A stretch of DNA of 11,654 nt from contig CAVRZY010000095.1 in assembly GCA_963725415.1 (NCBI GenBank), positions 1 to 11,654 of the forward strand, written 5' to 3'. The translations under genes and the position numbers were made by a program. The notes below the pieces were generated by a model, which saw only the letters and a list, made by a program, of their open reading frames with translations, did not search any database and was not told the DNA's origin. Positions 5,677-11,654 of this stretch are shown piece by piece (position 1 is the first letter of the stretch; the number at the start of each line of letters is the position of its first letter). Source of the DNA: CAVRZY01 sp963725415. Lineage in GTDB: Bacteria; Acidobacteriota; Terriglobia; Bryobacterales; Bryobacteraceae.

Positions 5677-8022
5677 TTACTGGATGCGGAGGCGCAGGGC
5701 GTAGACGGAGGCAGTTCCGGCATCTCCGCCGGTTCCCAGGACCAAGAGGATCAGGTCGCGCTGTGGGTCGTAGACCATGGCGCGATTCTGGCCGGCGGCC
5801 TGGCGTGGCTCGACGCCGGGTGGGAGAGGCAGATCGATCTTGCGCCAAGCGTTTTCGCCGGGCTTGTAGGTCCAGGCTGCGGCGCCATAGGTGAAGAAGA
5901 CGTCCTGGCGGGGAAGGTAAACGGCTTCGCGCATGCACACGGGGGGCGCGAGAACCGGTGGTTGCATGTTCTTCCAGCGACGGGTCTTCAGATCGAAGGT
6001 CCACAGCTCGTCGCGCTTCTGGCCGGCCCCGTGCAGAATCACCTGGTCGCGCGTGGAGTCGAATGCCAGGGCGGTCATCTCGTAGAGGTTCTGCGGCGAC
6101 GGCTGTGCTGTGCCGAGCCTGTCCCACTGCGAACCCCGGAGCAGGAAAACGGCGTTGTCTGTGGGAGGCTGCGAAGGATTCCAGGGAAGCTGGTAGCCGG
6201 GGTCGTTGAGCCTCGCCGGCCAGTCCACGTTGACGCCCATCACGCCGTGGGGCGTGCTGAGGAGCGTATCCAGTCCGAGCGGCGCAGGCCCCAGCAGTTC
6301 CCAGTGGCCGGTTTCGGCGTCGTGGCTCCAGGTGGCGTACTTGACGTAAGAGGAGGGCGGGTAGACCAGGGCATCCGGGGCCACTCTGGGCTGACCGGGA
6401 AAAGAGCGGAGCCAGTCGGGCTGGTAGCCGGCGGTGAGCCGGATAGTCCGAACCATGACCATTTTCTGCGTGACGGGGTCGTAGGCGTAGGTCTTGCGCC
6501 CATGGTCGGTCCAGGGGGCGCCTTGGAAAGTGACTCCTGCCAGGCGCACGCCGTGGTTCCAGAGGCGCTCCGGGTATTCGGGATTCAAGCCGCGGCGCCA
6601 GGCGCCGGACGCCAGGTCGTAAGCGTCCACATCGTTGCCTTCGTAACCGCAGTGGCCGCCGCCCCAGTACAGGATCCAGCCGCGGCGGGCGTCAAAGGTG
6701 GCGCTGCCCCAGGTGCGGGTGGGCGCCGGCCGGCCGCCGTCACGGAGGCGTATCCACTGGTTGAGAGGAAAAGAGTCGAGGTCCGGGGGCGCGGAGGAGA
6801 CCGGAGTCCTGTCCCATTGTTGCTTCGGGATGGGCTGTTGAGGTTGGACCGGAGCAGGCGAGCGCGCCGCGGTTTCCTTTTCGATGCGGTAGCTGTAAGT
6901 GGTGCGCACCGGGAAGAGGACGTTGCAGGTTGTCCGGTCGCCGGGCTTTGGCGTGTTGGATACCAGCACGATGAGCCGTTTCTCCGGGGCGATGTCGGCG
7001 GTGATGTAGAAGCCGGTGGGAACCGGACCGGGCAGGCTGCGCCAGCGGTCCTCGGCGGCGTCGTAGGCCCACATATCGGTCAGGTCGCTGCGGTTGTATC
7101 CGCCGCCGATGATGACCCAGCCGGTCTGAGGGTCGTAAACCGTGAAATGGCCGGCGCGCGCAGGCGGCCCGCCCGGCGCTCTGCTGGGGCGCCAGGCGCG
7201 GGTCTTCAAATCGAAGAGCCACGTATCGGCGAGGTAATGGCTCTGAGCGTCGCCTCCGAACAGCACGAGCAGTTTGTTGCGGGTGTCGCAGACCATGCGC
7301 GTGTTCATACGCGCCGGGGGCTGGGAGTTCAACGGCAGTTGTTCCCAGTCATTCTGGCGGATGCGATAGACCCAGGTTCCGGTGTAACCCACGATTCTTC
7401 CGTCCGGAGCTTTTTCGGCAACGTGCCCGCCTCCGAACAGGACGATCTCGTCGTGCACCGGATCGTAGGCCAGAGAGCCGCCCAATACAGGCGGAGGCCG
7501 GTGGAGGGGCGCGAGGTCCGACCAGCGCCGCCGGGTGATGTTATAAGCCGCTGTAAGTCCGCCGCTGAAATAGTAGAGGGAGTTAGTAACAGGATGGTAA
7601 GTGACCTGATCGAAGACTATGTTCAGGTCGGGCCGGGGGACGCCCTCGCGGTCCTCGGTTGTCCCGCGGATCACGGTGCGCTCGCTTCCGGTGGTAATAC
7701 CGGAGTAAGTTCGCGGCACAGAGGCCAGCGGCAATCGTAGGGACCAGTCTTTCTCCATGTGAGCGGGGAGATGGTTGCGCCATAAGCCGGCAGCCGGATC
7801 GAAGGCTACCATATCGTACTCGGGGACTTCCATCAGGGGGTTCTCCTGCAACAGGTCGGGGTCGGAGTTCATGAAGCCCCACAGGAAGAATGCCTCTACC
7901 TGGGAGGCGTAGCGGATGGCGGAGCCGCGGCGTGCGCCGGCGGGGTCCTTGCGGAGCTCAAGCCATTGCCCAAAACTCACCGCAGAGACGCAGAGGGCGC
8001 AGAGGAGGCGCAGAGAAGGCAC
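5677..8022 (-). CDS. Secreted kelch-repeat (beta-propeller) protein
   Basis: 781 residues, GTG start at 8022-8020 with GAGGAG about 8 bases upstream, only 4 bp after the GH20 stop. A signal peptide (residues 1-19, hydrophobic core LRLLCALCVSAVS) ends in FGQ; its core lies in a DNA repeat also found in the GH20 gene. Two blocks of kelch blades follow. Block one (about 140-360) has NSLYYFSGG, DEIVLFGGG, NKLLVLFGGDAQ, GWVIIGGGYN, each followed by W-containing strands (TWVYRIRQNDWEQLP, TWLFDLKTRAWRPS, MWAYDAAEDRWRSLP). Block two (about 428-781) has GWILYWGGGHCGYEGNDVDA, MVMVRT, DQVILHGAG, ELWTFDLKTRRWKNM, DVFFTYGAAAWTY. A Pro/Gln-rich linker (about 386-415) separates them, suggesting two propellers. 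Kelch propellers bind ligands or sugars and a few are oxidases; no catalytic residues are recognisable, so a glycan-binding or accessory role is inferred from context only. Confidence 0.85.
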   Translation of the reverse strand: MPSLRLLCALCVSAVSFGQWLELRKDPAGARRGSAIRYASQVEAFFLWGFMNSDPDLLQENPLMEVPEYDMVAFDPAAGLWRNHLPAHMEKDWSLRLPLASVPRTYSGITTGSERTVIRGTTEDREGVPRPDLNIVFDQVTYHPVTNSLYYFSGGLTAAYNITRRRWSDLAPLHRPPPVLGGSLAYDPVHDEIVLFGGGHVAEKAPDGRIVGYTGTWVYRIRQNDWEQLPLNSQPPARMNTRMVCDTRNKLLVLFGGDAQSHYLADTWLFDLKTRAWRPSRAPGGPPARAGHFTVYDPQTGWVIIGGGYNRSDLTDMWAYDAAEDRWRSLPGPVPTGFYITADIAPEKRLIVLVSNTPKPGDRTTCNVLFPVRTTYSYRIEKETAARSPAPVQPQQPIPKQQWDRTPVSSAPPDLDSFPLNQWIRLRDGGRPAPTRTWGSATFDARRGWILYWGGGHCGYEGNDVDAYDLASGAWRRGLNPEYPERLWNHGVRLAGVTFQGAPWTDHGRKTYAYDPVTQKMVMVRTIRLTAGYQPDWLRSFPGQPRVAPDALVYPPSSYVKYATWSHDAETGHWELLGPAPLGLDTLLSTPHGVMGVNVDWPARLNDPGYQLPWNPSQPPTDNAVFLLRGSQWDRLGTAQPSPQNLYEMTALAFDSTRDQVILHGAGQKRDELWTFDLKTRRWKNMQPPVLAPPVCMREAVYLPRQDVFFTYGAAAWTYKPGENAWRKIDLPLPPGVEPRQAAGQNRAMVYDPQRDLILLVLGTGGDAGTASVYALRLRIQ
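7977..8006. repeat. 30-bp interspersed repeat, copy A (inside kelch signal-peptide coding region)
   Basis: The plus strand reads TCACCGCAGAG, then A, then CGCAGAGGGCGCAGAGGA. It matches copy B at 10201-10230 in 29 of 30 positions. Read on the coding (minus) strand it encodes LCALCVSAV in the kelch signal peptide. CGCAGAG itself is repeated several times, giving an inner tandem of about 9 bases. I recall this string as common in environmental bacterial genomes. Confidence 0.75.
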
Positions 8023-8026
8023 GCAG

Positions 8027-10246
8027 TTACTCCTCGAGGCGGGCTTCGCCGAGGCCTCTGACGGGGACGTTGTGCTGTTTGGCGTAGGTCTGAATCAGCT
8101 CGAAGAGCTGCTTGCGCCAGGGGGAGAGGCCGATGCCCTGCTCGGGGGCCATCATGAAGCTGAGGTCGGGCGTGCGGTCGGCCCAGTGATCTTTGGTGTC
8201 GTCGAGAATGTGGACGAATTTGCGCCCGCCGACGGATTGCCCTTTGGGGAAGCGGCTCTTTTCGTACACGGTCTTGAGGTCGTCGAAAGTCTTGAGACCT
8301 TCCTGCTGGAGGCGGTCGATGGCATTGTAGGAGGCGACCATGTGGCCGACGGCGCGGCGGGGATCTTTTCTCTGGGCCGCGGCCTCGGCCTGGCGGAGCG
8401 AGTTTTCCGAATCGGCGAGGGCCACCAGCAAGCGCCAGTGGTGGCCGATGAAGCGCGCCAGGGAGAGGAAAACCTCGAGGTTGTAGCGATTGCGGTCCAC
8501 GCGCGAGAAGTTGTCCTGGAGGGCGTGGACGAGCTGATCGTTTTCGAGCAGGCGGCTGCGGGCTTCGGTGAGGAATCTGCTGTACTTGTCCGCGAGGACC
8601 GGCTGCACCTTGAGATCCGGTCCTTGGGGAAGAGGCGGCGGGGACAGCGTTATATCGGAGCGCGCCGTGCCGATGCCCTTGCCGTCGGAGTTGCCGTAAC
8701 CCGGGCCGCGCGCGCGCGAGGGGACGCGGTCCCAGGTGCGCTGCCAAGCACGGGCCTGGCGCTGGAGCGAGCGGTAGATCTCGACCATGCCGGTGACGCG
8801 CGGGCCGTAGTAGAGGTTCATGAACTCGGCCACGTGCTGCTCGACCGAGGGCGTGGCGGGCTTCCAGCCGTACTGGGCCACGGCCGACCAGCCCAGCCAG
8901 AAGGTCTCGCTGTGCAGCCCGGAGTCGTCCCAAGCCGCGCCGAAGACGCCGATGGGATTGCCCTTCCAGTGCCGCCCGAAGGAAATGGACTCGAAAGCCG
9001 ACTCCAGGCGGCCCCTCGAGATTCCACGCTCGGTCTCGAGGCTGAGATGGTCGGGGAACAGAAGCTCGGAGCCTTGCATGGACACGTAGGCCATCTGGCG
9101 AATGCCGAGCTTGTTCTCGGCGGGAAGGTACTCGGGCTCGCCGATGACGCCGTCGATGATGTCGGGCGGCAGGAGCTTGACGTGTTCCGGAAGCAAGGGA
9201 TACTCGGCCCAGACCAGCATCCTTCGGCCGCGCGGCTTGAGGAAGTCGCGGGCCTTCTGGACAAACTCGACCCACTGAAGGCTGCGGTTCTCGGGGTTGT
9301 AGGGCTTGGCGCACAGGCTCTCGATGCCGGCGTAGTAGACCTCGTCGGTGGAGGCGAACAGGTAGTCTACGCCGCGACTGGCTTTGATTACGTCGTCGTA
9401 CATCGAGAAGATGAGGTCGTAGGTGCGCGGGTCGCACAGCGCGCTCTGATAGTTGTTGCCGTCGGCGCGCAGGTGGGCGAACTGGGGATGCTTGAGGACG
9501 TAGGCCAGGTGAGCGGGGGCCTGGATCTCGGGCACGATCTGGATGTAGCGCTCGAGGCCGTAATTGACAAGCTCCTGCAACTGCGCGGTGGTGAAGGCAC
9601 CGGGCGCGCCGATGACGGGGTGCGAGGGGTACTCGAACTTGTCCTCAAGCTCGAAGCCAATCATGTTGACCTTGAGGCGGGCGGCCCAGTCCAGGTAACG
9701 CTTCAGGGTTTCCATGCGGTCCTGATGATGCTTGGTGTCCCAGTGGAGGAAGCGGAGCTGCAAGGCGGGCCAGTCCTCGATGGTGACCCTGGGGAGGAGC
9801 AGGCGGCCGGCGGGATCGCGTTTGAGCAACTGCGCAAACGTCGCCACGCCGTAGAAGAGACCTGGGTCGCCGTTGGCGGTAATCTCGATGAGGCTGTCGG
9901 TGATGCGGAGGCGGTAGGCCTGGCGGTCGATCTCGGGGGCGGCCTTGGTGGCGACGGTTCCCGGGGCTACAGCCAAGCGGATGGTTTTGCCGGAGGAGCC
10001 GCTCAGGACAATGGCATGAAACTCGGCCAGGTCGGCGCGAAGTGTTCGGACAGCAATGTGCTGGGCTGGAAGATTGCCCGCCTCCAGAGCCCAGGTGCGA
10101 TCGAATTGGACATCGCCGGCAGCGAGTTGGACGTTTCGCGGCGTGGGGATGACGGAGTAGCCCCGGAGCCACAGCTCTGTGGGTGGTTGGGCCGCGGATA
10201 TCACCGCAGAGGCGCAGAGGGCGCAGAGGACACGAAGAGGGGTCAT
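8027..10246 (-). CDS. Glycoside hydrolase family 20-type beta-N-acetylhexosaminidase, exported
   Basis: Likely removes terminal beta-linked N-acetylhexosamine (or a related sugar) from glycan chains outside the cytoplasm. ATG at 10246-10244 is chosen because it overlaps the upstream stop as ATGA, has AAGGAG 8 bases before it, and gives a signal peptide (MTPLRVLCALCASAVISAAQ). The frame is open further upstream only as antisense or shadow sequence. 739 residues: a GH20b-like N-terminal domain (about 25-155; GYSVIPTPRNVQLAAG, DPGLFYGVATFAQLL), a TIM barrel (about 160-480; LPRVTIEDWPALQLRFLHWD, YIQIVPEIQAPAHLAYVLKH), and the catalytic Asp-Glu pair D301-E302 in LFASTDEVYYAG. GH20 enzymes usually show GGDE there, so STDE is a variant. 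Residues about 485-739 are a helical, charged C-terminal extension. Substrate not determinable from sequence. Confidence 0.85.
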   Translation of the reverse strand: MTPLRVLCALCASAVISAAQPPTELWLRGYSVIPTPRNVQLAAGDVQFDRTWALEAGNLPAQHIAVRTLRADLAEFHAIVLSGSSGKTIRLAVAPGTVATKAAPEIDRQAYRLRITDSLIEITANGDPGLFYGVATFAQLLKRDPAGRLLLPRVTIEDWPALQLRFLHWDTKHHQDRMETLKRYLDWAARLKVNMIGFELEDKFEYPSHPVIGAPGAFTTAQLQELVNYGLERYIQIVPEIQAPAHLAYVLKHPQFAHLRADGNNYQSALCDPRTYDLIFSMYDDVIKASRGVDYLFASTDEVYYAGIESLCAKPYNPENRSLQWVEFVQKARDFLKPRGRRMLVWAEYPLLPEHVKLLPPDIIDGVIGEPEYLPAENKLGIRQMAYVSMQGSELLFPDHLSLETERGISRGRLESAFESISFGRHWKGNPIGVFGAAWDDSGLHSETFWLGWSAVAQYGWKPATPSVEQHVAEFMNLYYGPRVTGMVEIYRSLQRQARAWQRTWDRVPSRARGPGYGNSDGKGIGTARSDITLSPPPLPQGPDLKVQPVLADKYSRFLTEARSRLLENDQLVHALQDNFSRVDRNRYNLEVFLSLARFIGHHWRLLVALADSENSLRQAEAAAQRKDPRRAVGHMVASYNAIDRLQQEGLKTFDDLKTVYEKSRFPKGQSVGGRKFVHILDDTKDHWADRTPDLSFMMAPEQGIGLSPWRKQLFELIQTYAKQHNVPVRGLGEARLEE
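10201..10230. repeat. 30-bp interspersed repeat, copy B (inside GH20 signal-peptide coding region)
   Basis: The plus strand reads TCACCGCAGAG, then G, then CGCAGAGGGCGCAGAGGA, 29 of 30 identical to copy A at 7977-8006. On the minus strand it encodes LCALCASAV in the GH20 signal peptide, in the same reading frame relative to the repeat as copy A. The two proteins are otherwise unrelated. Confidence 0.75.
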
Positions 10247-10854
10247 TTGGACAGCTCCTTGATGGCGACATTGCGGTAGTGTACTTCCCAGCCTTCCGAT
10301 TGGAGGCAGATGTTGCCCTGGGCGGGGTAGATGTCCCAGCCTTCGTTGACCAGCTTGCCGTTGAGCACCACGGAGACCCGGCCGTCTCTGGAGGTGATCT
10401 CGTAGCGGTCCCATTCGCCGAAGGGCGGGCGGTCTTTGACGAAGGGGCCACGCTTGGCGCCGGTCACTTTGCCGCCGCGGACGCCGAAGAGGCTGCCGGC
10501 CTCGCCGAAGTACCCTTGCACCTCCTGGGAGATGGGCCAGCCGTCCTTGATTTCACCGGCGTTGATGAAGAAGCCGGCGTTGGGCCAGCGCTCGGGCGTG
10601 CCGGTCCAGCCTTCGGTCTTGAAGCGCCACTCGGCGCGGAAGATGAAGTCCTTATAGACCTTCTTGCTTCGCAGAAAGCCGTTCGGTTTGCCGATACAGA
10701 CGATCATGTCGTCTTTGACGGACCAGGTTTCGGGCGGGGTGCCCTCGATGATCCAGAGCTCGCGGACGTCGTGTTTCGGCATGAGGGAGACGAAACCCTC
10801 TTGTGCGAGCGCGAGTGAGGCGAACAGAAAAAGCATCAGGACCAAGCGGCGCAT
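10243..10854 (-). CDS. DUF1080 (PF06439, 3-keto-disaccharide hydrolase family) secreted protein
   Basis: 203 residues, about the size of a single-domain family member. ATG at 10854-10852 has a strong ribosome binding site, GGAGGT at 10865-10860, 5 bases upstream. Residues 1-18 (MRRLVLMLFLFASLALAQ) form a signal peptide ending in ALAQ. The concanavalin-like jelly-roll hallmarks of DUF1080 follow: ELWIIEGTPPETWSVKDDMI, FLRSKKVYKDFIFRAEWRF (61-79), NAGFFINAGEI (92-102), EVQGYFGEAGSLFGV, EWDRYEITSRDGRVSVVLNG and GNICLQSEGWEVHYRNVAIKEL at the end. Characterised relatives cleave glycosides oxidised at C3. Its stop overlaps the GH20 start by ATGA, implying translational coupling. It diverges from a Gfo/Idh/MocA oxidoreductase 43 bp away, the kind of enzyme that could supply 3-keto sugars. 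Family assignment is firm; activity is inferred. Confidence 0.9.
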   Translation of the reverse strand: MRRLVLMLFLFASLALAQEGFVSLMPKHDVRELWIIEGTPPETWSVKDDMIVCIGKPNGFLRSKKVYKDFIFRAEWRFKTEGWTGTPERWPNAGFFINAGEIKDGWPISQEVQGYFGEAGSLFGVRGGKVTGAKRGPFVKDRPPFGEWDRYEITSRDGRVSVVLNGKLVNEGWDIYPAQGNICLQSEGWEVHYRNVAIKELSK

Positions 10855-10897
10855 CGATTACCTCCGGGGGTGGGTTCTAGGGTATATTAGCTTCCCA
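10855..10897. promoter_or_regulatory. Compact divergent promoter region
   Basis: Only 43 bp separate the divergent DUF1080 and Gfo/Idh/MocA starts. It holds the DUF1080 ribosome binding site and a lone AT-rich box around 10883-10889 (TATATTA on plus, TAATATA on minus) that could serve as a -10 element on either strand. No convincing -35 boxes are seen, and no ribosome binding site stands before the ATG at 10898. If the plus-strand box is used, that mRNA would be nearly leaderless. Confidence 0.35.
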
Positions 10898-11654
10898 ATG
10901 AATACTACACCACACAGACGGAATTTCATGCTCGCGGCGGTGGCGGGCGCCTCGCTCCGAGCGGCGCCGCAACAGGAGATTCGCACGGCGTTTATCGGCG
11001 TGGGCCGGCGCGGGAAATCACTGGTCGAGGAAGTACTGGCGGAGCGGAACGTCAAGATCACGGCGATCTGCGACATCGACGCGCAGGCGCGAGACCAGGC
11101 GCAGAGCCTGGCCAAACGGGACAACCCGCGCTCTATGACCGATTACCGGCGGGTGCTGGAGTTCAAGGACGTGGACGCGGTGGTCGTGGCGACGCCCTGC
11201 TACCTGCACGCCGAGATGGCGGCGGCGTGCCTGGAGGCGGGCAAGCACGTGTACTGCGAGAAGCCGCTGGGCATCACGCCCGAGCAGGTGGATCTGGTGC
11301 TGCGCGCGGCGCGGCGCTCGAAGGCGTTCTTGCAGATTGGGCAGCAGTTGCGGTACATGCCGGGGCTGCGGGAGATGATTCGTCAACTGCACCAGGAGAA
11401 AGTGCTGGGGGAAGCCTGGGTGATCAAGGCGCAGCGTCACGGCACACCCGTGCCAGCGGAAGCCGAGCAGACCCGACCGGCCTGGTACAAGGACGTGAAG
11501 TTGTCCGGAGACCTGATCGTGGAGAACGCGGTGCACAACCTGGACGTGTGCAACTGGGTGGCGGCCAGCCGCCCGGTGAGCGCCTACGGCCACGGCAAGA
11601 AGTACTTTCCGAAGCCGATTCCGGCGGGCACGGTGATGATGGACGGCTTCAGCG
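10898..11654 (+). CDS. Gfo/Idh/MocA family oxidoreductase, Tat-type N-terminus (partial, runs off right edge)
   Basis: NAD(P)-dependent sugar or cyclitol dehydrogenase family; 252 codons are visible from ATG at 10898 and the C-terminal part is missing. The N-terminus MNTTPHRRNFMLAAVAGAS has a twin-arginine-like HRRNFM followed by a hydrophobic stretch, suggesting folded export with bound cofactor. The Rossmann fold starts at IRTAFIGVGRRGKSL (28-42, GxGxxG-type) and ends its second strand in ICDID; the family Glu-Lys-Pro is C-EKPLG (121-123). Later, LIVENAVHNLDVCNWV (206-221) places H213 and D216 where Gfo/Idh enzymes keep the catalytic His-x-x-Asp pair. It diverges from the DUF1080-GH20-kelch operon, which suggests shared regulation and perhaps production of 3-keto sugars for DUF1080. 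Exact substrate unknown. Confidence 0.9.
   Translation, partial: MNTTPHRRNFMLAAVAGASLRAAPQQEIRTAFIGVGRRGKSLVEEVLAERNVKITAICDIDAQARDQAQSLAKRDNPRSMTDYRRVLEFKDVDAVVVATPCYLHAEMAAACLEAGKHVYCEKPLGITPEQVDLVLRAARRSKAFLQIGQQLRYMPGLREMIRQLHQEKVLGEAWVIKAQRHGTPVPAEAEQTRPAWYKDVKLSGDLIVENAVHNLDVCNWVAASRPVSAYGHGKKYFPKPIPAGTVMMDGFS

Noticed and set aside
5531..6127. Upstream extension of the secreted beta-rich gene to 6127
   Set aside because: The extra 199 residues are a low-complexity shadow of the kelch gene; a signal peptide begins at 5530.
5560..7740. Very long plus-strand open frame opposite the kelch gene (726 codons)
   Set aside because: It mirrors the coding strand of a clear kelch protein, is Gly/Val/Arg-rich without recognisable domains, and results from GC-rich antisense lacking stops.
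7977..8016. CGCAGAG tandem as a CRISPR-like array
   Set aside because: Units are about 9 bases with no spacers, and the stretch is coding.
7916..10279. Very long plus-strand open frame opposite the GH20 gene (787 codons)
   Set aside because: Antisense shadow of GH20 with its motifs on the other strand; no plausible start or family.
10246..10414. Upstream in-frame extension of GH20 to 10414
   Set aside because: Those 56 residues lie inside the DUF1080 gene in another frame, are Arg/Gly/Pro-rich shadow sequence, and would bury the signal peptide.

Overview
The window reads as two unrelated bacterial pieces joined near position 3262. Part one (1 to about 3262) carries a histidyl-tRNA synthetase gene (minus strand, running off the left edge) and a divergent RelA/SpoT-type (p)ppGpp gene (plus strand). 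Their residue patterns resemble my recollection of Chloroflexota, Dehalococcoidia in particular; this is inference without a search. Part two (about 3262 to 11654) looks like an Acidobacteriota genome of the Solibacter/Bryobacter type: exported proteins with Ala-Gln signal-peptide ends, many carbohydrate-active families, a kelch protein and a Gfo/Idh/MocA oxidoreductase with an N-terminal twin arginine. At the join the RelA ACT domain and an opposing heparinase II/III-like gene both lose family resemblance within a few bases of each other. A chimeric contig is the simplest explanation.

Layout. 1-927: hisS, minus, with a -1 indel in a C6 run close to the edge. 928-1198: a divergent intergenic region holding two promoter candidates and a hairpin-rich element of about 164 bp. 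1199-3262: relA, plus, broken by four frame changes and cut at the join. 3266-4378: heparinase II/III-like gene, minus, its C-terminal part lost at the join. 4507-5530: a secreted beta-rich protein, perhaps of the aldose-epimerase (galactose mutarotase) fold, minus, with one frameshift near 4655. 5677-8022: secreted kelch protein. 8027-10246: GH20-type hexosaminidase. 10243-10854: DUF1080 (3-keto-disaccharide hydrolase family) protein. 10898-11654: divergent Gfo/Idh/MocA oxidoreductase, cut by the right edge.

The five minus-strand genes of part two probably form one operon. DUF1080 and GH20 overlap by ATGA, GH20 and kelch are 4 bp apart, and two further gaps are about 130-150 bp. Together with the divergent oxidoreductase they suggest periplasmic or extracellular breakdown of an amino-sugar or uronate-containing glycan, with a possible oxidative 3-keto-glycoside route. 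The most curious feature is a 30-bp repeat (29 of 30 identical) placed at two successive gene starts, where it encodes the hydrophobic core of two different signal peptides.

No tRNA, rRNA, CRISPR array, transposase or phage gene was seen. The frame changes are mostly single-base and occur in both parts, so they look more like sequence errors than real decay, but this cannot be settled from the sequence alone.
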